Source: Companilactobacillus mishanensis (lineage in GTDB: Bacteria; Bacillota; Bacilli; Lactobacillales; Lactobacillaceae). From it: 64,000 bases of DNA. This document shows, in pieces, positions 44,008 through 53,503 of the stretch. The stretch's first letter is position 1, and every line of letters begins with the position of its first letter. Made by a program: the position numbers and the translations under genes. A model generated the notes under the pieces. The model was not told the DNA's origin. It ran no database searches and saw nothing but the letters and a program-made list of their open reading frames with translations. The stretch is from the NCBI RefSeq assembly GCF_003946505.1, contig NZ_RHON01000007.1, positions 1 through 64,000 of the forward strand, given 5' to 3'.

Positions 44008-44157
44008 CTAACCGTTTTTCATCCAGTCATTAAATTCTGGGCTCTTTTTTGGATCATAATTCCCGTCTTTATCGAATTTGACTACTTCGCTTGGTTCATC
44101 CTTTACTAAATTGTACCAATCTAAATTTGTCATTTTTTTACTTTTATCATTTTCCAT
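44008..44157 (-). CDS. Microprotein with GNYDPKxxPEFxDW motif (paralogue 2)
   Basis: A 49-residue peptide, MENDKSKKMTNLDWYNLV at its start, ending DGNYDPKKSPEFNDWMKNG. It shares the C-terminal motif with the peptide at 43451-43615. The ATG at 44157 has GGAG ten bases upstream; an upstream in-frame ATG at 44211 has none. It lies between an XRE regulator and the Phd-like gene on the same strand. Confidence 0.65.
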   Translation of the reverse strand: MENDKSKKMTNLDWYNLVKDEPSEVVKFDKDGNYDPKKSPEFNDWMKNG

Positions 44158-44221
44158 GATTGATGATCTCCACTTTTTGTTTAGTATCCGAAAATCTTGA
44201 ATGTAAGGCAAATGATTGTTT

Positions 44222-44473
44222 TTACTTTGAAATAATCGACAATTTAATTTCTAAACCTAAACCATGGGCATACCTGTTAAGAGTGACAAGTGATGGAACT
44301 GAATCTAATCTCTCTATTTTTGCGAGCTGTGGCTGTTTCATACCAATTGTTTCTGCGAAATCCTTTTGCGAGATACCCCGCTTTAATCTTTCAGCTTGTA
44401 ATTGTGACAATGTATCAATAACAGTCATTTCATCATCTGAAATACTATCTTTAAATTCACTCCATGTATTCAT
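44222..44473 (-). CDS. XRE-family regulator, HigA-like
   Basis: An 83-residue protein with a Cro/C1 helix-turn-helix (about 30-65: KRGISQKDFAETIGMKQPQL). It resembles HigA-type antitoxins, but no toxin gene is adjacent: upstream is the LysR gene, downstream a microprotein. Confidence 0.8.
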   Translation of the reverse strand: MNTWSEFKDSISDDEMTVIDTLSQLQAERLKRGISQKDFAETIGMKQPQLAKIERLDSVPSLVTLNRYAHGLGLEIKLSIISK

Positions 44474-44563
44474 GCGATTATTGATTAACTTCCTCTTTTC
44501 GAAATTAACTCATTTGCTATATGAACTATAACTGCTTTACCTACTAATAACAATTGTGTTGAA

Positions 44564-45493
44564 TTATTTTTCATCAATTATCTCAAACCCATAACCGCGG
44601 ATATGTTCCTTCAACATTTCCAAATATGACTTGGCGATTGGACTTAGTTCCAATTGTCGATGTTTGATCCATCCCAATGTCATTGAATCATCAACATCCA
44701 ATGGTATTGCTACGATTTTATCATCATTCAACTCACTACTGATGATTCCTGAACTTATGGTGTAACCGTTCAATCCGACCATTAGGTTAAATATCGTCGC
44801 ACGGTCACTTACCTTGATATTCTTTTTCCTATCTAAAGTACTCAATATTTCTTCAGCAAAGTAAAAAGAATTATTATCTCCTTGTTCGTACGACAAATAT
44901 GGATAGTCTACCAAATCCTCTAAATTGACTCGTTTCTTTTTCGTAAGTGGATTCTGTCGACCTACGAAAACGTGTGGAAGAGCTTTAAAAAGTGGTGTAA
45001 AGACTAAGTCTTTTTCCTTAAAAAGTTTATTCATTACTTGTTGGTTAAAGTTATTCAAATAAAGAATTCCCAATTCACTTTTGAAACTGGTAATATCGCT
45101 CAAGATATTCTCAGTTTCAGTTTCTCTCAACGTAAATTGGTACTCGTCAGCATTGACAGTTTTGATAAGTTGCACAAATGCATGAACCACGAAGGCGTAG
45201 TGTTGGGCTGAAACTGAGAAAGCCTGTTTACGAACGATTTGCTTCTCATACCTTCCTTGCAACAATTGAACTTGATCTAGAACTTGTCTGGCATAAATCA
45301 TGAATTCGCGGCCATCAGTCGTCAAAGAAACACCTAATTTACTACGAACTAATATTGTAATTCCCATTTCTTGTTCGAGTTCTTTAATTGCATTCGATAA
45401 CGATGGTTGTGTTAAATATAATTGTTTAGCAGCTTCATTGATTGATCCTGTTCTAACGATTGTCTCTAAATATTCTAATTGTTGAATTCTCAT
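44564..45493 (-). CDS. LysR family regulator of methionine genes (MetR/MtaR type)
   Basis: A 309-residue LysR-type regulator: N-terminal helix-turn-helix (GSINEAAKQLYLTQPSLSNA, about residues 17-36) and a periplasmic-binding-like effector domain. It is divergent from metEF, and the space between them contains a MET-box. Together these indicate that it activates metEF, perhaps with homocysteine or O-acetylserine as effector; the effector is an inference. Confidence 0.88.
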   Translation of the reverse strand: MRIQQLEYLETIVRTGSINEAAKQLYLTQPSLSNAIKELEQEMGITILVRSKLGVSLTTDGREFMIYARQVLDQVQLLQGRYEKQIVRKQAFSVSAQHYAFVVHAFVQLIKTVNADEYQFTLRETETENILSDITSFKSELGILYLNNFNQQVMNKLFKEKDLVFTPLFKALPHVFVGRQNPLTKKKRVNLEDLVDYPYLSYEQGDNNSFYFAEEILSTLDRKKNIKVSDRATIFNLMVGLNGYTISSGIISSELNDDKIVAIPLDVDDSMTLGWIKHRQLELSPIAKSYLEMLKEHIRGYGFEIIDEK

Positions 45494-45530
45494 ATCTGAC
45501 TTCCCAGTTTTTTAATTTAGTATAGCTTAG

Positions 45531-45551
45531 GTTATAGTTAAAAACTATAAC
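45531..45551. promoter_or_regulatory. MET-box for MtaR/MetR-type regulator
   Basis: GTTATAGTT-AAA-AACTATAAC is a perfect palindrome containing TATAGTTnnnAACTATA, the MET-box described for streptococcal MtaR-type regulators. It lies between the divergent regulator and metE. Confidence 0.85.
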
Positions 45552-45632
45552 AATCGACAGTTTTTATCAGTTATTCAAATTAAATTCCTGATGTTATCTT
45601 ATTAACCAATAACACAAGGGAGAATACTTTAT

Positions 45633-47879
45633 ATGACTACATCAATAATTGGCTTTCCACGAATCGGTGAGAATCGTGAACTTAAATACGCAACGGAAAA
45701 ATATTGGCGAAAGGAAATTTCTGAAGACGAGTTACAAGAGACGGCTCGATCACTTCGTCTGTCACATTGGGAATTGATCAAAGATGCTGGTATCGATGAG
45801 GTTCCAAGCAATGACTTCTCATTTTTCGACACTACTCTAGACGCCGCTTTCCTATTCAATATCGTTCCAGAATCTGTCAAACAACTTAATTTATCCCAAT
45901 TGGATCGTTATTTTGCTTTAGCTCGTGGCTATCAAGGTGACGAAGGTGATGTAAAGGCTCTCCCTATGAAGAAGTGGTTTAACACGAATTATCACTATTT
46001 GGTCCCTCAATTTTCTGATAAAACTGAAATCAAATTAACTGATAATAAAATTTTCGATGAATTTCAAGAAGCTAAAGATGCTGGAATTCAAACACGACCA
46101 GTTATCGTTGGTCCATTCACACTTTTGAGTTTGAGCGAATATCACGACGTAAAAGCTGGAGACTTTGTCGATGATTTGGTCGATGCTTACCAAACAATTT
46201 TTGAAAAACTATCTGATCAAGGTGCTCACTGGATCCAACTAGATGAGCCTGAATTGGTCAAGGATGTTACTGGTGACAGTAAAAAATTATTCGACGAAAT
46301 TTATTCAAAACTACTTTCAAACAAATTTGGATTGAAAGTTTTGTTGCAAACATACTTTGGCGATGTGCGTGATGTATACAATGATTTGACCGAACTTCCA
46401 GTGGACGGAATCGGACTCGACTTTATTGAAGGTCGCAAAACGGCAGAGTTAGTCCGTTCAGGTTTCCCTGACGATAAAATCCTATTTGCTGGAGTCGTAA
46501 ATGGTAAAAATATCTGGCGAAACCATTATGAAGATACGATAAACTTGGTTCATGGCTTGGGGGTTAAGAATGTTGTTCTATCAACGTCATGTTCCCTACT
46601 GCATGTTCCATTTACAATCGAAAATGAAGAATTCCCAGAAGAAATCAAACAACACTTTGCTTTCGCTAAAGAGAAATTGACTGAGCTAGTTGAATTACAA
46701 TCGATTCTCGAGGGACAGGGCAACAATGCTGAAACAAACAACAAGAAGCTTTTTGAAACAGCTCGTGTGACTCCGAATGCTAAAGTTGCTGAAACTATCA
46801 AAAATTTGAACGAAGAATCCTTTGTCCGTCATCCTGCTCTTGCAGAACGTGCAAAAATTCAAAAAGGAGAATTCAAACTTCCACTGCTACCTACAACAAC
46901 TATTGGATCATTTCCACAAACTCGAGAAGTTAAACGCACTCGTGCAAAGTTCCGTCGTAATGAAATTACGCAAGAAGAATACGATAAATTCATTGCTGGA
47001 CATATTGATGAATGGCTTAAATGGCAAGAAGATATTGGTCTAGATGTGCTCGTTCATGGTGAATTCGAGCGCAATGACATGGTAGAATATTTTGGTCAAA
47101 ATTTGGATGGATACTTATTTAGTAAGAACGGCTGGGTTCAATCATATGGTACTCGTGGTGTTAAACCACCAATCATTTGGGGAGATGTTGCAAGAACTCG
47201 CCCAATTACTGTGAAGTGGTCCAAATATGCCCAAAGTAAAACTGACAAAATCGTTAAAGGTATGTTGACTGGTCCAGTTACAATTCTTAACTGGTCATTC
47301 CCACGTGAAGATATTTCCATTAAGGAATCTACTTTACAGATAGCCTTGGCAATTCAAGAAGAAGTTCTAGATCTCGAAGCAAACGGCATCAGAATCATTC
47401 AAATTGATGAAGCGGCATTAAGAGAAAAACTACCTTTACGCAAGACTGATTGGTTCTCAGAATATCTTGATTGGGCAATTCCAGCCTTTCGACTAGTCCA
47501 CAGTAAGGTAAAGCCTGAAACACAAATTCACACTCATATGTGCTACAGTGAATTTACAGATATCATCCCCGCAATCGAACAAATGGATGCCGACGTTATT
47601 TCATTTGAAGCATCTCGTTCAAAACTGGAAATACTAGACGAATTACAGAAACAGAATTTCAAACTACAAGTTGGTCCTGGTGTCTATGACATTCATTCGC
47701 CAAGGATCCCTTCTGTAGATGAAATCAAAAATACGATCCATGCAATACTTTCAAAAGTACCTAAGGAAAAGGTTTGGATAAACCCAGATTGCGGACTAAA
47801 AACTCGTGGAATTACCGAAGCAAAAGCCAGTGTTGAAAACTTAACAACTGCTGCTAAGGAAGTTCGAGAGGAGCTTTAA
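45633..47879 (+). CDS. metE: Cobalamin-independent methionine synthase
   Basis: Transfers a methyl group from methyltetrahydropteroyl-glutamate to homocysteine. The 748-residue double barrel has the N-terminal [20 protein letters not shown] and the zinc site in the C-terminal half: His635, Cys637 (HTHMCYSEF), Glu659 and Cys720 (PDCGLKTR). Length is that of E. coli MetE. It is the first gene of metEF, followed after two bases by metF. Confidence 0.97.
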   Translation: MTTSIIGFPRIGENRELKYATEKYWRKEISEDELQETARSLRLSHWELIKDAGIDEVPSNDFSFFDTTLDAAFLFNIVPESVKQLNLSQLDRYFALARGYQGDEGDVKALPMKKWFNTNYHYLVPQFSDKTEIKLTDNKIFDEFQEAKDAGIQTRPVIVGPFTLLSLSEYHDVKAGDFVDDLVDAYQTIFEKLSDQGAHWIQLDEPELVKDVTGDSKKLFDEIYSKLLSNKFGLKVLLQTYFGDVRDVYNDLTELPVDGIGLDFIEGRKTAELVRSGFPDDKILFAGVVNGKNIWRNHYEDTINLVHGLGVKNVVLSTSCSLLHVPFTIENEEFPEEIKQHFAFAKEKLTELVELQSILEGQGNNAETNNKKLFETARVTPNAKVAETIKNLNEESFVRHPALAERAKIQKGEFKLPLLPTTTIGSFPQTREVKRTRAKFRRNEITQEEYDKFIAGHIDEWLKWQEDIGLDVLVHGEFERNDMVEYFGQNLDGYLFSKNGWVQSYGTRGVKPPIIWGDVARTRPITVKWSKYAQSKTDKIVKGMLTGPVTILNWSFPREDISIKESTLQIALAIQEEVLDLEANGIRIIQIDEAALREKLPLRKTDWFSEYLDWAIPAFRLVHSKVKPETQIHTHMCYSEFTDIIPAIEQMDADVISFEASRSKLEILDELQKQNFKLQVGPGVYDIHSPRIPSVDEIKNTIHAILSKVPKEKVWINPDCGLKTRGITEAKASVENLTTAAKEVREEL

Positions 47880-47881
47880 TT

Positions 47882-48751
47882 ATGGCGGATACTACAAAAA
47901 AGCCAACTCTATCATTTGAGGTTTTTCCTCCAAATTCAGAAGTTGGCGTTGAGAAATTAACTAATACTTTAAATCAATTGAAAGATTTGCGACCAGAATT
48001 CATCAGTGTGACCTGTAGTAATCACAAAGCAGATTATGAAAAAACGACTATTGATCTTGCTAAATATGTCCATAATGAATTAAAATTACCAACAATGGTC
48101 CACATGCCTGCTGCGTATGTTAATAAAGAACAAGTTAGCAGAATTCTAGATCAATTGGATGAATTAGATATCCATCAAGTGCTCGCATTACGTGGCGACA
48201 TCATCGATGGCTTTGTCCCTGAAAAAGATTTCAAATATGCCAGTGATTTAACAAGATTTATCAAGCAACAGAAGCCTAATTTTGAAGTTAGTGGCGCTTG
48301 CTATCCAGAAGTACATCCGGAATCTGCAAACCGCATCGCTGACATCAAACATCTTAAGGAAAAAGTAGATGCTGGGTGTGATCAATTGATAACACAACTT
48401 TTCTACGATAACGAACAGTTTTATCGTTTCCAAGAAGAATGTGCCATTGCGGACATCAATGTACCTATTCTAGCTGGAATCATGCCCATTATTAACCGCA
48501 AACAAGCATTGCATGTTTTGGAAAATTGCTCGGCTCATCTACCTAAGAAATTTCTAGCAATTTTAGATAAATATAAAGACAATCCTGTTGCCCTAAAAGA
48601 TGCAGGAATTGCTTATGCTATCGATCAAATTGTTGATTTAGCAACGAATGACGTTGATGGTGTTCACATCTATACAATGAATAGTGCATCGACGGCAAAA
48701 CATATTTACGATAATACTTCAGCATTCTTTCAATTTGATACAATTAAATAA
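47882..48751 (+). CDS. metF: Methylenetetrahydrofolate reductase
   Basis: Supplies 5-methyl-THF for MetE. The 289-residue TIM barrel begins LSFEVFPPNSEVGVEKL, has ISVTCSNH, HQVLALRGD, GACYPEVHPES and the flavin/folate site DQLITQLFYDN. It follows metE directly, ended by a terminator at 48757. Confidence 0.96.
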   Translation: MADTTKKPTLSFEVFPPNSEVGVEKLTNTLNQLKDLRPEFISVTCSNHKADYEKTTIDLAKYVHNELKLPTMVHMPAAYVNKEQVSRILDQLDELDIHQVLALRGDIIDGFVPEKDFKYASDLTRFIKQQKPNFEVSGACYPEVHPESANRIADIKHLKEKVDAGCDQLITQLFYDNEQFYRFQEECAIADINVPILAGIMPIINRKQALHVLENCSAHLPKKFLAILDKYKDNPVALKDAGIAYAIDQIVDLATNDVDGVHIYTMNSASTAKHIYDNTSAFFQFDTIK

Positions 48752-48756
48752 ATACG

Positions 48757-48783
48757 AAAATACTTCTCCGGAAGTATTTTTTT
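48757..48783 (+). terminator. Terminator of metEF
   Basis: AAAATACTTC-TCCG-GAAGTATTTT hairpin followed by T-run. Confidence 0.9.
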
Positions 48784-48856
48784 ATGCGGAAATATTTTTA
48801 GTTTAAGCTAAACATGTTACGCTATATGTAGAAAAGCAAATCATGAGGTGAGAGCA

Positions 48857-49129
48857 ATGACAAGATCATACGAATACAATCTAGATAGAAAGCGTTATGA
48901 CGTTCAAAGTTCTAAAACACAGAATAATCATGCAAGAATGCAAGTTGCCGGAGCAATCAGATCATTACGTTCAAACCTTGGTATGAGTCAGGAAGAATTC
49001 GCCAGCATGCTGGGTAGATCACGAGATACAATCGTTTCAGCAGAAAACGGTAGTGAAAGTATTCCTGTCGGCTTACTCGGTGAAATTGCATATTATACAA
49101 ATAAGAAACTAATCGTAGAATTTAAATAG
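48857..49129 (+). CDS. XRE-family transcriptional regulator
   Basis: A 90-residue protein with a Cro/C1 helix-turn-helix in the C-terminal half (about 40-80: LGMSQEEFASMLGRSRDTIV). The ATG at 48857 has a GAGGTGAG site. A short inverted repeat GTTTA-AGC-TAAAC lies in its upstream region. It stands alone, so its targets are unknown. Confidence 0.82.
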   Translation: MTRSYEYNLDRKRYDVQSSKTQNNHARMQVAGAIRSLRSNLGMSQEEFASMLGRSRDTIVSAENGSESIPVGLLGEIAYYTNKKLIVEFK

Positions 49130-49134
49130 TTATT

Positions 49135-49167
49135 TAGTCTTATCTTTCGAGATAGGACTATTTTTTT
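49135..49167 (+). terminator. Terminator of XRE gene
   Basis: TAGTCTTATCT/AGATAGGACTA arms (one wobble) with TTCG loop and seven T. Confidence 0.88.
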
Positions 49168-49223
49168 GCGTAATTTCAATAGATACTAAGGTTGAAAGGT
49201 GATAGCAGATATGCTGTCTTTGG

Positions 49224-49562
49224 GTGAAAAATATTAAATTTGAATACTTTGATTTTGAACAGTTTGAAATATTTTTAAACACATTTACTGTGAAGGATTC
49301 TGCCAAACTAATGGAAACGATTTCAAAAATTGAAAAAAATGGATTTGTGATTTCTATGAAACAAAAATTAATAAAACAAATTGATTCAAACTTGTTTGAA
49401 ATTAGATCAAATCGAGGAAGTTATAAAAAACAAATTATCTACTTTCATCGAATCGGTAACGAATATATTATAGTCAAAAGTTTTTCAAAAAAATTCCTGA
49501 TGCTCTCACAAAGAAGAGTGGGTTTTGCAGCCGAAATAGAAAAAATTTTAGGAGATAAATAA
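49224..49562 (+). CDS. HigB/RelE-like toxin (Gp49 family)
   Basis: A 112-residue basic protein resembling phage-derived Gp49/HigB toxins (LYEIRSNRG-like core NLFEIRSNRGSYKKQIIYF, then VKSFSKK). It is followed after one base by an XRE antitoxin gene, the HigBA order. The GTG start lacks a clear ribosome binding site; an AAGGTGATAG site upstream instead serves a nine-base-spaced ATG opening an 8-codon frame (49211-49237) that overlaps the toxin start, so toxin expression may depend on coupling. Confidence 0.75.
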   Translation: MKNIKFEYFDFEQFEIFLNTFTVKDSAKLMETISKIEKNGFVISMKQKLIKQIDSNLFEIRSNRGSYKKQIIYFHRIGNEYIIVKSFSKKFLMLSQRRVGFAAEIEKILGDK

Positions 49563-49563
49563 T

Positions 49564-49851
49564 TTGTCAAAAACACAAGATTACATTTCTAACCGTTGTG
49601 CTAAAGATATTGAATTTGCCACCGAAATACGGAAAGAATCATTGCGTTTAGAAATGGGATTAGCATTATTGAAACATCGTGAGAACATTGGATTATCGCA
49701 ACAAAAATTCGCACTACTTGTTGGTAAACCGTGTTCGATCATTGCCAAAATAGAAAGTGGTGCAATGAATACCTCTATTAGTCTACTTAACGAAATTGCA
49801 CTAGCTTCACATAGTAATTTTGATATCAAATTTAGTCGAAACAGGCAATAA
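49564..49851 (+). CDS. HigA-like XRE antitoxin
   Basis: A 95-residue antitoxin with a helix-turn-helix (about 47-75: GLSQQKFALLVGKPCSIIAK). The TTG start has GGAG ten bases upstream. It pairs with the HigB-like toxin just upstream and is ended by a strong terminator. Confidence 0.82.
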   Translation: MSKTQDYISNRCAKDIEFATEIRKESLRLEMGLALLKHRENIGLSQQKFALLVGKPCSIIAKIESGAMNTSISLLNEIALASHSNFDIKFSRNRQ

Positions 49852-49865
49852 TCAACTAAACACAA

Positions 49866-49894
49866 AAAGGAATCCTCAAAATGAGGATTCCTTT
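49866..49894. terminator. Bidirectional terminator
   Basis: AAAGGAATCCTCA/TGAGGATTCCTTT arms between the HigA-like gene and the glutathione peroxidase remnant. Confidence 0.92.
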
Positions 49895-49898
49895 ATTT

Positions 49899-50380
49899 TT
49901 ACTCTGAGACTTTTGAACTAAGTGCTTCGACAATTGTATCTTCAAAACTTTCAGGCTTAGTTGTTGGTGCATAACGGTGGATCAATTGACCATCGCGACC
50001 AATCAAAAATTTGGTAAAGTTCCATTTGATACGACCATGTCCACAGTTTCCTTCAAATATGTGAACAATGGATCTTCATCATCACCATTAACAGCAATTT
50101 TCTTTGTCATAGGGAATGTTACACCATAATGAACTTGGCAATAATCACTGGTTGCTTCATCAGAATCTAGTTCTTGTTTGAACTGATTTGATGGCAAACC
50201 TAATACTTCCAATCCTTGTTCATGATACTTCTTATAAAGTGCTTCGATACCTTCAAGCTGTGGTGCCAATCCACACTTACTTGCGGTATTTACAATCAAG
50301 ACTACCTTACCTTTATAATCATTGAAATCAATTTTTTCGCCGTTCATTTCAGTTTCAGAAAAATCATAAATTCCTGCCAT
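49899..50380 (-). pseudogene. Glutathione peroxidase family, frameshifted
   Basis: The first 113 residues match thiol peroxidases of the GPx family (VLIVNTASKCGLAPQ with the active Cys; LGLPSNQF with the Gln). The frame then runs into an unrelated tail. In the next frame the lost C-terminus is intact (GHGRIKWNFTKFLIGRDGQ, ending KVSE), including the catalytic Trp-Asn. One extra G at GTGGAC (50039-50044) would restore the gene, so a single-base deletion has removed the active-site Trp. Confidence 0.9.
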
Positions 50381-50499
50381 AATACTACCCTCTCTAGTTC
50401 AAGATTCCTCTTTGATGAAGTTCATTATAATACTTATATTTTAAAAGACTACTAAAAGTACTCCACAAGGAATGTGAAATCAACCAATTCTGTCAAATA

Positions 50500-51240
50500 T
50501 TAAAAGCCTTGTTTCTTTAACCCTATTTTTCCTGTCCAAAGTCCAATAACAGAAAATAATAAAATCATAACAAAGTAAACGAGTAATTCTGAAACTGTGA
50601 AATTTTGGAATGAACGGATTCTCATACCTGCAGTTACTAAAGCATATGGATAATAAATTAACAATTTGTCATTGATCAATAATATAACAAAACTCAGAAT
50701 ACTCATACCAGTGGCTATTATCACTGGTGTTACAAAATTCTGTAATTTTATTGATATCGACAATTGAATTGCAATTATTGGCAATGTACCTAACCATCCA
50801 AGCACACCCCAAAGAATAAATACCAAAATGTTCGTATTAATTGGTAAATCAGAAAAAAACGCTGTCAGATAATAGAAGACAATAAATATTAATTGACTGA
50901 TTCCCGTTAGTATTGAAACGAAAATAAATTTATTTATTACTAACCTATTTGAAGAAACAGGTAATATAGCTAAACGTTGCCAGTTCTTTCGATTATTCTC
51001 AATATTGCAAATGACAGACACTATTATTGAAATCAATATTGGGAAAAATATCTGTGAATAAAATTGTCCCGTTTCACCCCAAAGTGCATCCCACTGTGTT
51101 CCAAAAGAATCAAAAACTTTTTGATTTGCAAAATAGAGCGTTGCTCCTAAACAAAAACTAACTACGTCAAATATAAGGATGATATAAAATAAATGGATCC
51201 TTTTGATCTTTAAAAATTCTGAACCAATGAGTGTAGTCAT
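50500..51240 (-). CDS. LanG-like ABC-2 permease (lantibiotic immunity type)
   Basis: A 246-residue membrane protein with about six segments, of the small ABC-2 type found in LanFEG and BcrB-like self-immunity transporters (NIENNRKNWQRLAILPVS is the characteristic cytoplasmic segment). The ATG at 51240 overlaps the LanE-like stop (ATGA) and has GGGAG upstream. Its ATPase is broken, so the transporter is probably silent. Confidence 0.8.
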   Translation of the reverse strand: MTTLIGSEFLKIKRIHLFYIILIFDVVSFCLGATLYFANQKVFDSFGTQWDALWGETGQFYSQIFFPILISIIVSVICNIENNRKNWQRLAILPVSSNRLVINKFIFVSILTGISQLIFIVFYYLTAFFSDLPINTNILVFILWGVLGWLGTLPIIAIQLSISIKLQNFVTPVIIATGMSILSFVILLINDKLLIYYPYALVTAGMRIRSFQNFTVSELLVYFVMILLFSVIGLWTGKIGLKKQGF

Positions 51241-51977
51241 GATAGTATCTCCCAACTATTATTCATTTGGCGACGAATGAAAACAATCAGGGCAGAACTT
51301 ATTAAACATATTGTTAACATTAATAGTGGCCAATTGTCAATTACTGTAATTTTCCCCTTTAAAAGTTTATAAGGGTTCAAAAACGATATGTATTGCCATG
51401 GAATAAACAAAGTTATCCATTTTGGTAAAAAGCCTGATGTTACGAGACTAATAAATGACCCCGCAAGACCAATCGAGATTGGAATTGATTGATTTTTCAT
51501 CTTAAATGATAGTAATAGATGTATTGAAGTGATGACCGAACTAGCTATTACAATATCTAATAAGAAGTAAATCAATTCAATAATATTAAATCTGTGGTTC
51601 ATTATAAGGGACATCGAAACGCAGAGAACTAGTTCGACTATCGCCGCAATAATAATTGTGATGATGATTACAAGCCACTTAGAAAAAAATAGTTGCCATT
51701 GTGATTCATTACTTAGCATTAAGGACTTGATCATATTATTATCTTTTTCGGCTGACACTAGTCTTGAAGACATTAGTGCAATAAGAAATGGAATTATTAA
51801 ATTATTTGCGGTTATCATGTTAAATAAAATAAAGCTTCCTGTTGAATCAGGATTTTTACCAAATTGTATTTGGGTGGAAAATAATGACCATAAAATTGCA
51901 ACACTGAATAGTAACAAAACATATATCCAAAATTTACGTCTTCGATTCTTCTTTGATTCTGAAATAAGATATTTCAT
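51237..51977 (-). CDS. LanE-like ABC-2 permease
   Basis: A 246-residue membrane protein with about six hydrophobic segments, of the LanE/NisE kind: SSRLVSAEKDNNMIKSLML is the cytoplasmic segment after the second helix. It starts directly after the ATPase remnant and overlaps the next permease. There is no lantibiotic structural or modification gene nearby. Confidence 0.8.
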   Translation of the reverse strand: MKYLISESKKNRRRKFWIYVLLLFSVAILWSLFSTQIQFGKNPDSTGSFILFNMITANNLIIPFLIALMSSRLVSAEKDNNMIKSLMLSNESQWQLFFSKWLVIIITIIIAAIVELVLCVSMSLIMNHRFNIIELIYFLLDIVIASSVITSIHLLLSFKMKNQSIPISIGLAGSFISLVTSGFLPKWITLFIPWQYISFLNPYKLLKGKITVIDNWPLLMLTICLISSALIVFIRRQMNNSWEILS

Positions 51978-51979
51978 CG

Positions 51980-52884
51980 TTATTTTCCCCCAGTCAAATC
52001 AAGAAAAATGTCTTCAAGTGATTTGTTCTTTTTATACATGGAGTATAACTTGCCATCATTCGTAATAACTTTTTTGCAATGTTAGCTATTTCATCTGGAT
52101 TTTGTAAACTAAATGATACCGTTCTGTTATCAATCGAAGTTATTGAACTATATGGATCATCATTCAAAATATTTCGAGTTAGGTCAACATTATTAGTTGT
52201 AATAAGGTAATTATTTTGTGCCATCAAACTATTAAGCGTCCCCTGGTACAATAATTTCCCATCTTTAATGATGCCCAGCGTTTTTGATATTTGTTCCATT
52301 TCTGAAAGGATATGACTTGAAACCAAGAGTGTCATACCATATTGTTTCGGAAGTGATTTAAGGAGCTCACGAATCTCGTGCATTCCCTCTGGATCCAATC
52401 CATTTGTTGGTTCATCAAGAATCAAGAATTTAGGAAATTTTATTATTGCCATTGCGATTCCTAATCTTTGCTTCATTCCTAGTGAGTAATTCTCAACTTT
52501 TTTGTCTTTTTCCTTAGTTAAATCAACAATATTGAGAGATTTTTCAATATTTAATTTAAGTATATCAGTAAGGTTCTGTATTATTTCTAAATTTTCAGTT
52601 CCAGTCAAATTTGGATAAAACTATGGTTCCTCAATTAACGCACCGATGTTGGACAATATATATTTCCTGTTACTGAAAAGATTCTTCCCAAATATATTTA
52701 TTTCACCTTCATCTGCTTTCATCAGGCCCAAAATGATTTTCATAGTTGTAGACTTACCTGCACCATTTTTACCTAGAAAGCCATATATATCTCCTTCAGC
52801 AATTGACATGGAAATATCTTGTAATACTTCTTGGTCACCAAATTTTTTCTTGATATTTTTTGTTTCTAAAAGTAGTTTCGACAT
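51980..52884 (-). pseudogene. LanF-like ABC ATPase, two lesions
   Basis: The remnant encodes Walker A GKNGAGKSTT, signature YSLGMKQRLGIAMA, Walker B LILDEPTNGLDPEG and H-loop SSHILSEM. Codon 88 (52621-52623) is TAG within ...GALIEEP-FYPNLTGTEN, where one change from TCG would give Ser. A second lesion lies in the A-tract at 52071-52076: six A (seven expected) shift the frame, and the neighbouring frame reads TNDGKLYSMYKKNKSLEDIF and ends DLTGGK. The ATPase cannot be made intact. Confidence 0.92.
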
Positions 52885-53089
52885 AAGATTTCCCTCATTT
52901 TATTGATATATGAAATATCAATTATTTTGATAAATTACTAGAATACTCAATTTCAAATTTTTCTCCGCTCGATCATCAAAAAAAGCCAACAAAAAAACCG
53001 TCTAATCACTAATCGTGACAGACGGATAATATTGAGGAAAAGTTCCGGCTAATGAGGTTAATTTAAGCCGCACTACAGCCGTAATAATA
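52885..53089. other. Intergenic, promoter side of LanF remnant
   Basis: It contains the LanF upstream region and the terminator at 52991-53025; no further gene seen. Confidence 0.5.
52991..53025 (-). terminator. Terminator of the small acidic gene
   Basis: CCGTCT/AGACGG with inner CAC/GTG pairing and seven T on the minus strand. Confidence 0.8.
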
Positions 53090-53365
53090 CTAATTTACAG
53101 TAAAGTTATTTCCCTTTGCTAGATAATTGATTTTTTCTTCATATTCATCTTCACCATCAACAGCTTTGACGGCTGCAACAACCTTTTCGTCATCCTTGAG
53201 ACGGCCGAATAGATAGTTTAGTGAGTAGTTTTTATCCAACAAGTTATACGATCTGAGTACTAGGTCTTTGGCATAGTCATCAGTATCGATTTCCTTATTG
53301 TTATTAATATCCGTGTACAGTTTCGACAAAATTTCTTTAGCTTCTGTGTTATCGTTCATTTTCAT
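53090..53365 (-). CDS. Small acidic protein, possibly bacteriocin immunity-like
   Basis: A 91-residue helical acidic protein (EILSKLYTDINNNKEI, then LVLRSYNLLDKNYSL). Size and helix pattern resemble class II bacteriocin immunity proteins of the EntA type, but the match is weak and there is no bacteriocin gene here. AGGTG precedes the ATG by 7 bases. Confidence 0.5.
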   Translation of the reverse strand: MKMNDNTEAKEILSKLYTDINNNKEIDTDDYAKDLVLRSYNLLDKNYSLNYLFGRLKDDEKVVAAVKAVDGEDEYEEKINYLAKGNNFTVN

Positions 53366-53503
53366 AAATATACACCTGCTTTTTATTTTTATCTTCTTAT
53401 ACTGCTTAAGAATATTCTAGCATAATCAGGTAAATATAACGAACTACACTATTCCAATAATGTCGTTAAATCAGGCGTGTAAGCGGATAAATTAATTTTT
53501 CAA

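Noticed and set aside
19019-52623. Stop-codon reassignment or suppression (TAG readthrough)
   Set aside because: TAG, TGA and TAA all interrupt genes, and normal genes here end with each codon, so decay is simpler.
50500-53365. Complete lantibiotic biosynthesis cluster
   Set aside because: Only immunity-type transporter genes are present; no precursor, LanB/LanC/LanM or protease gene is seen.
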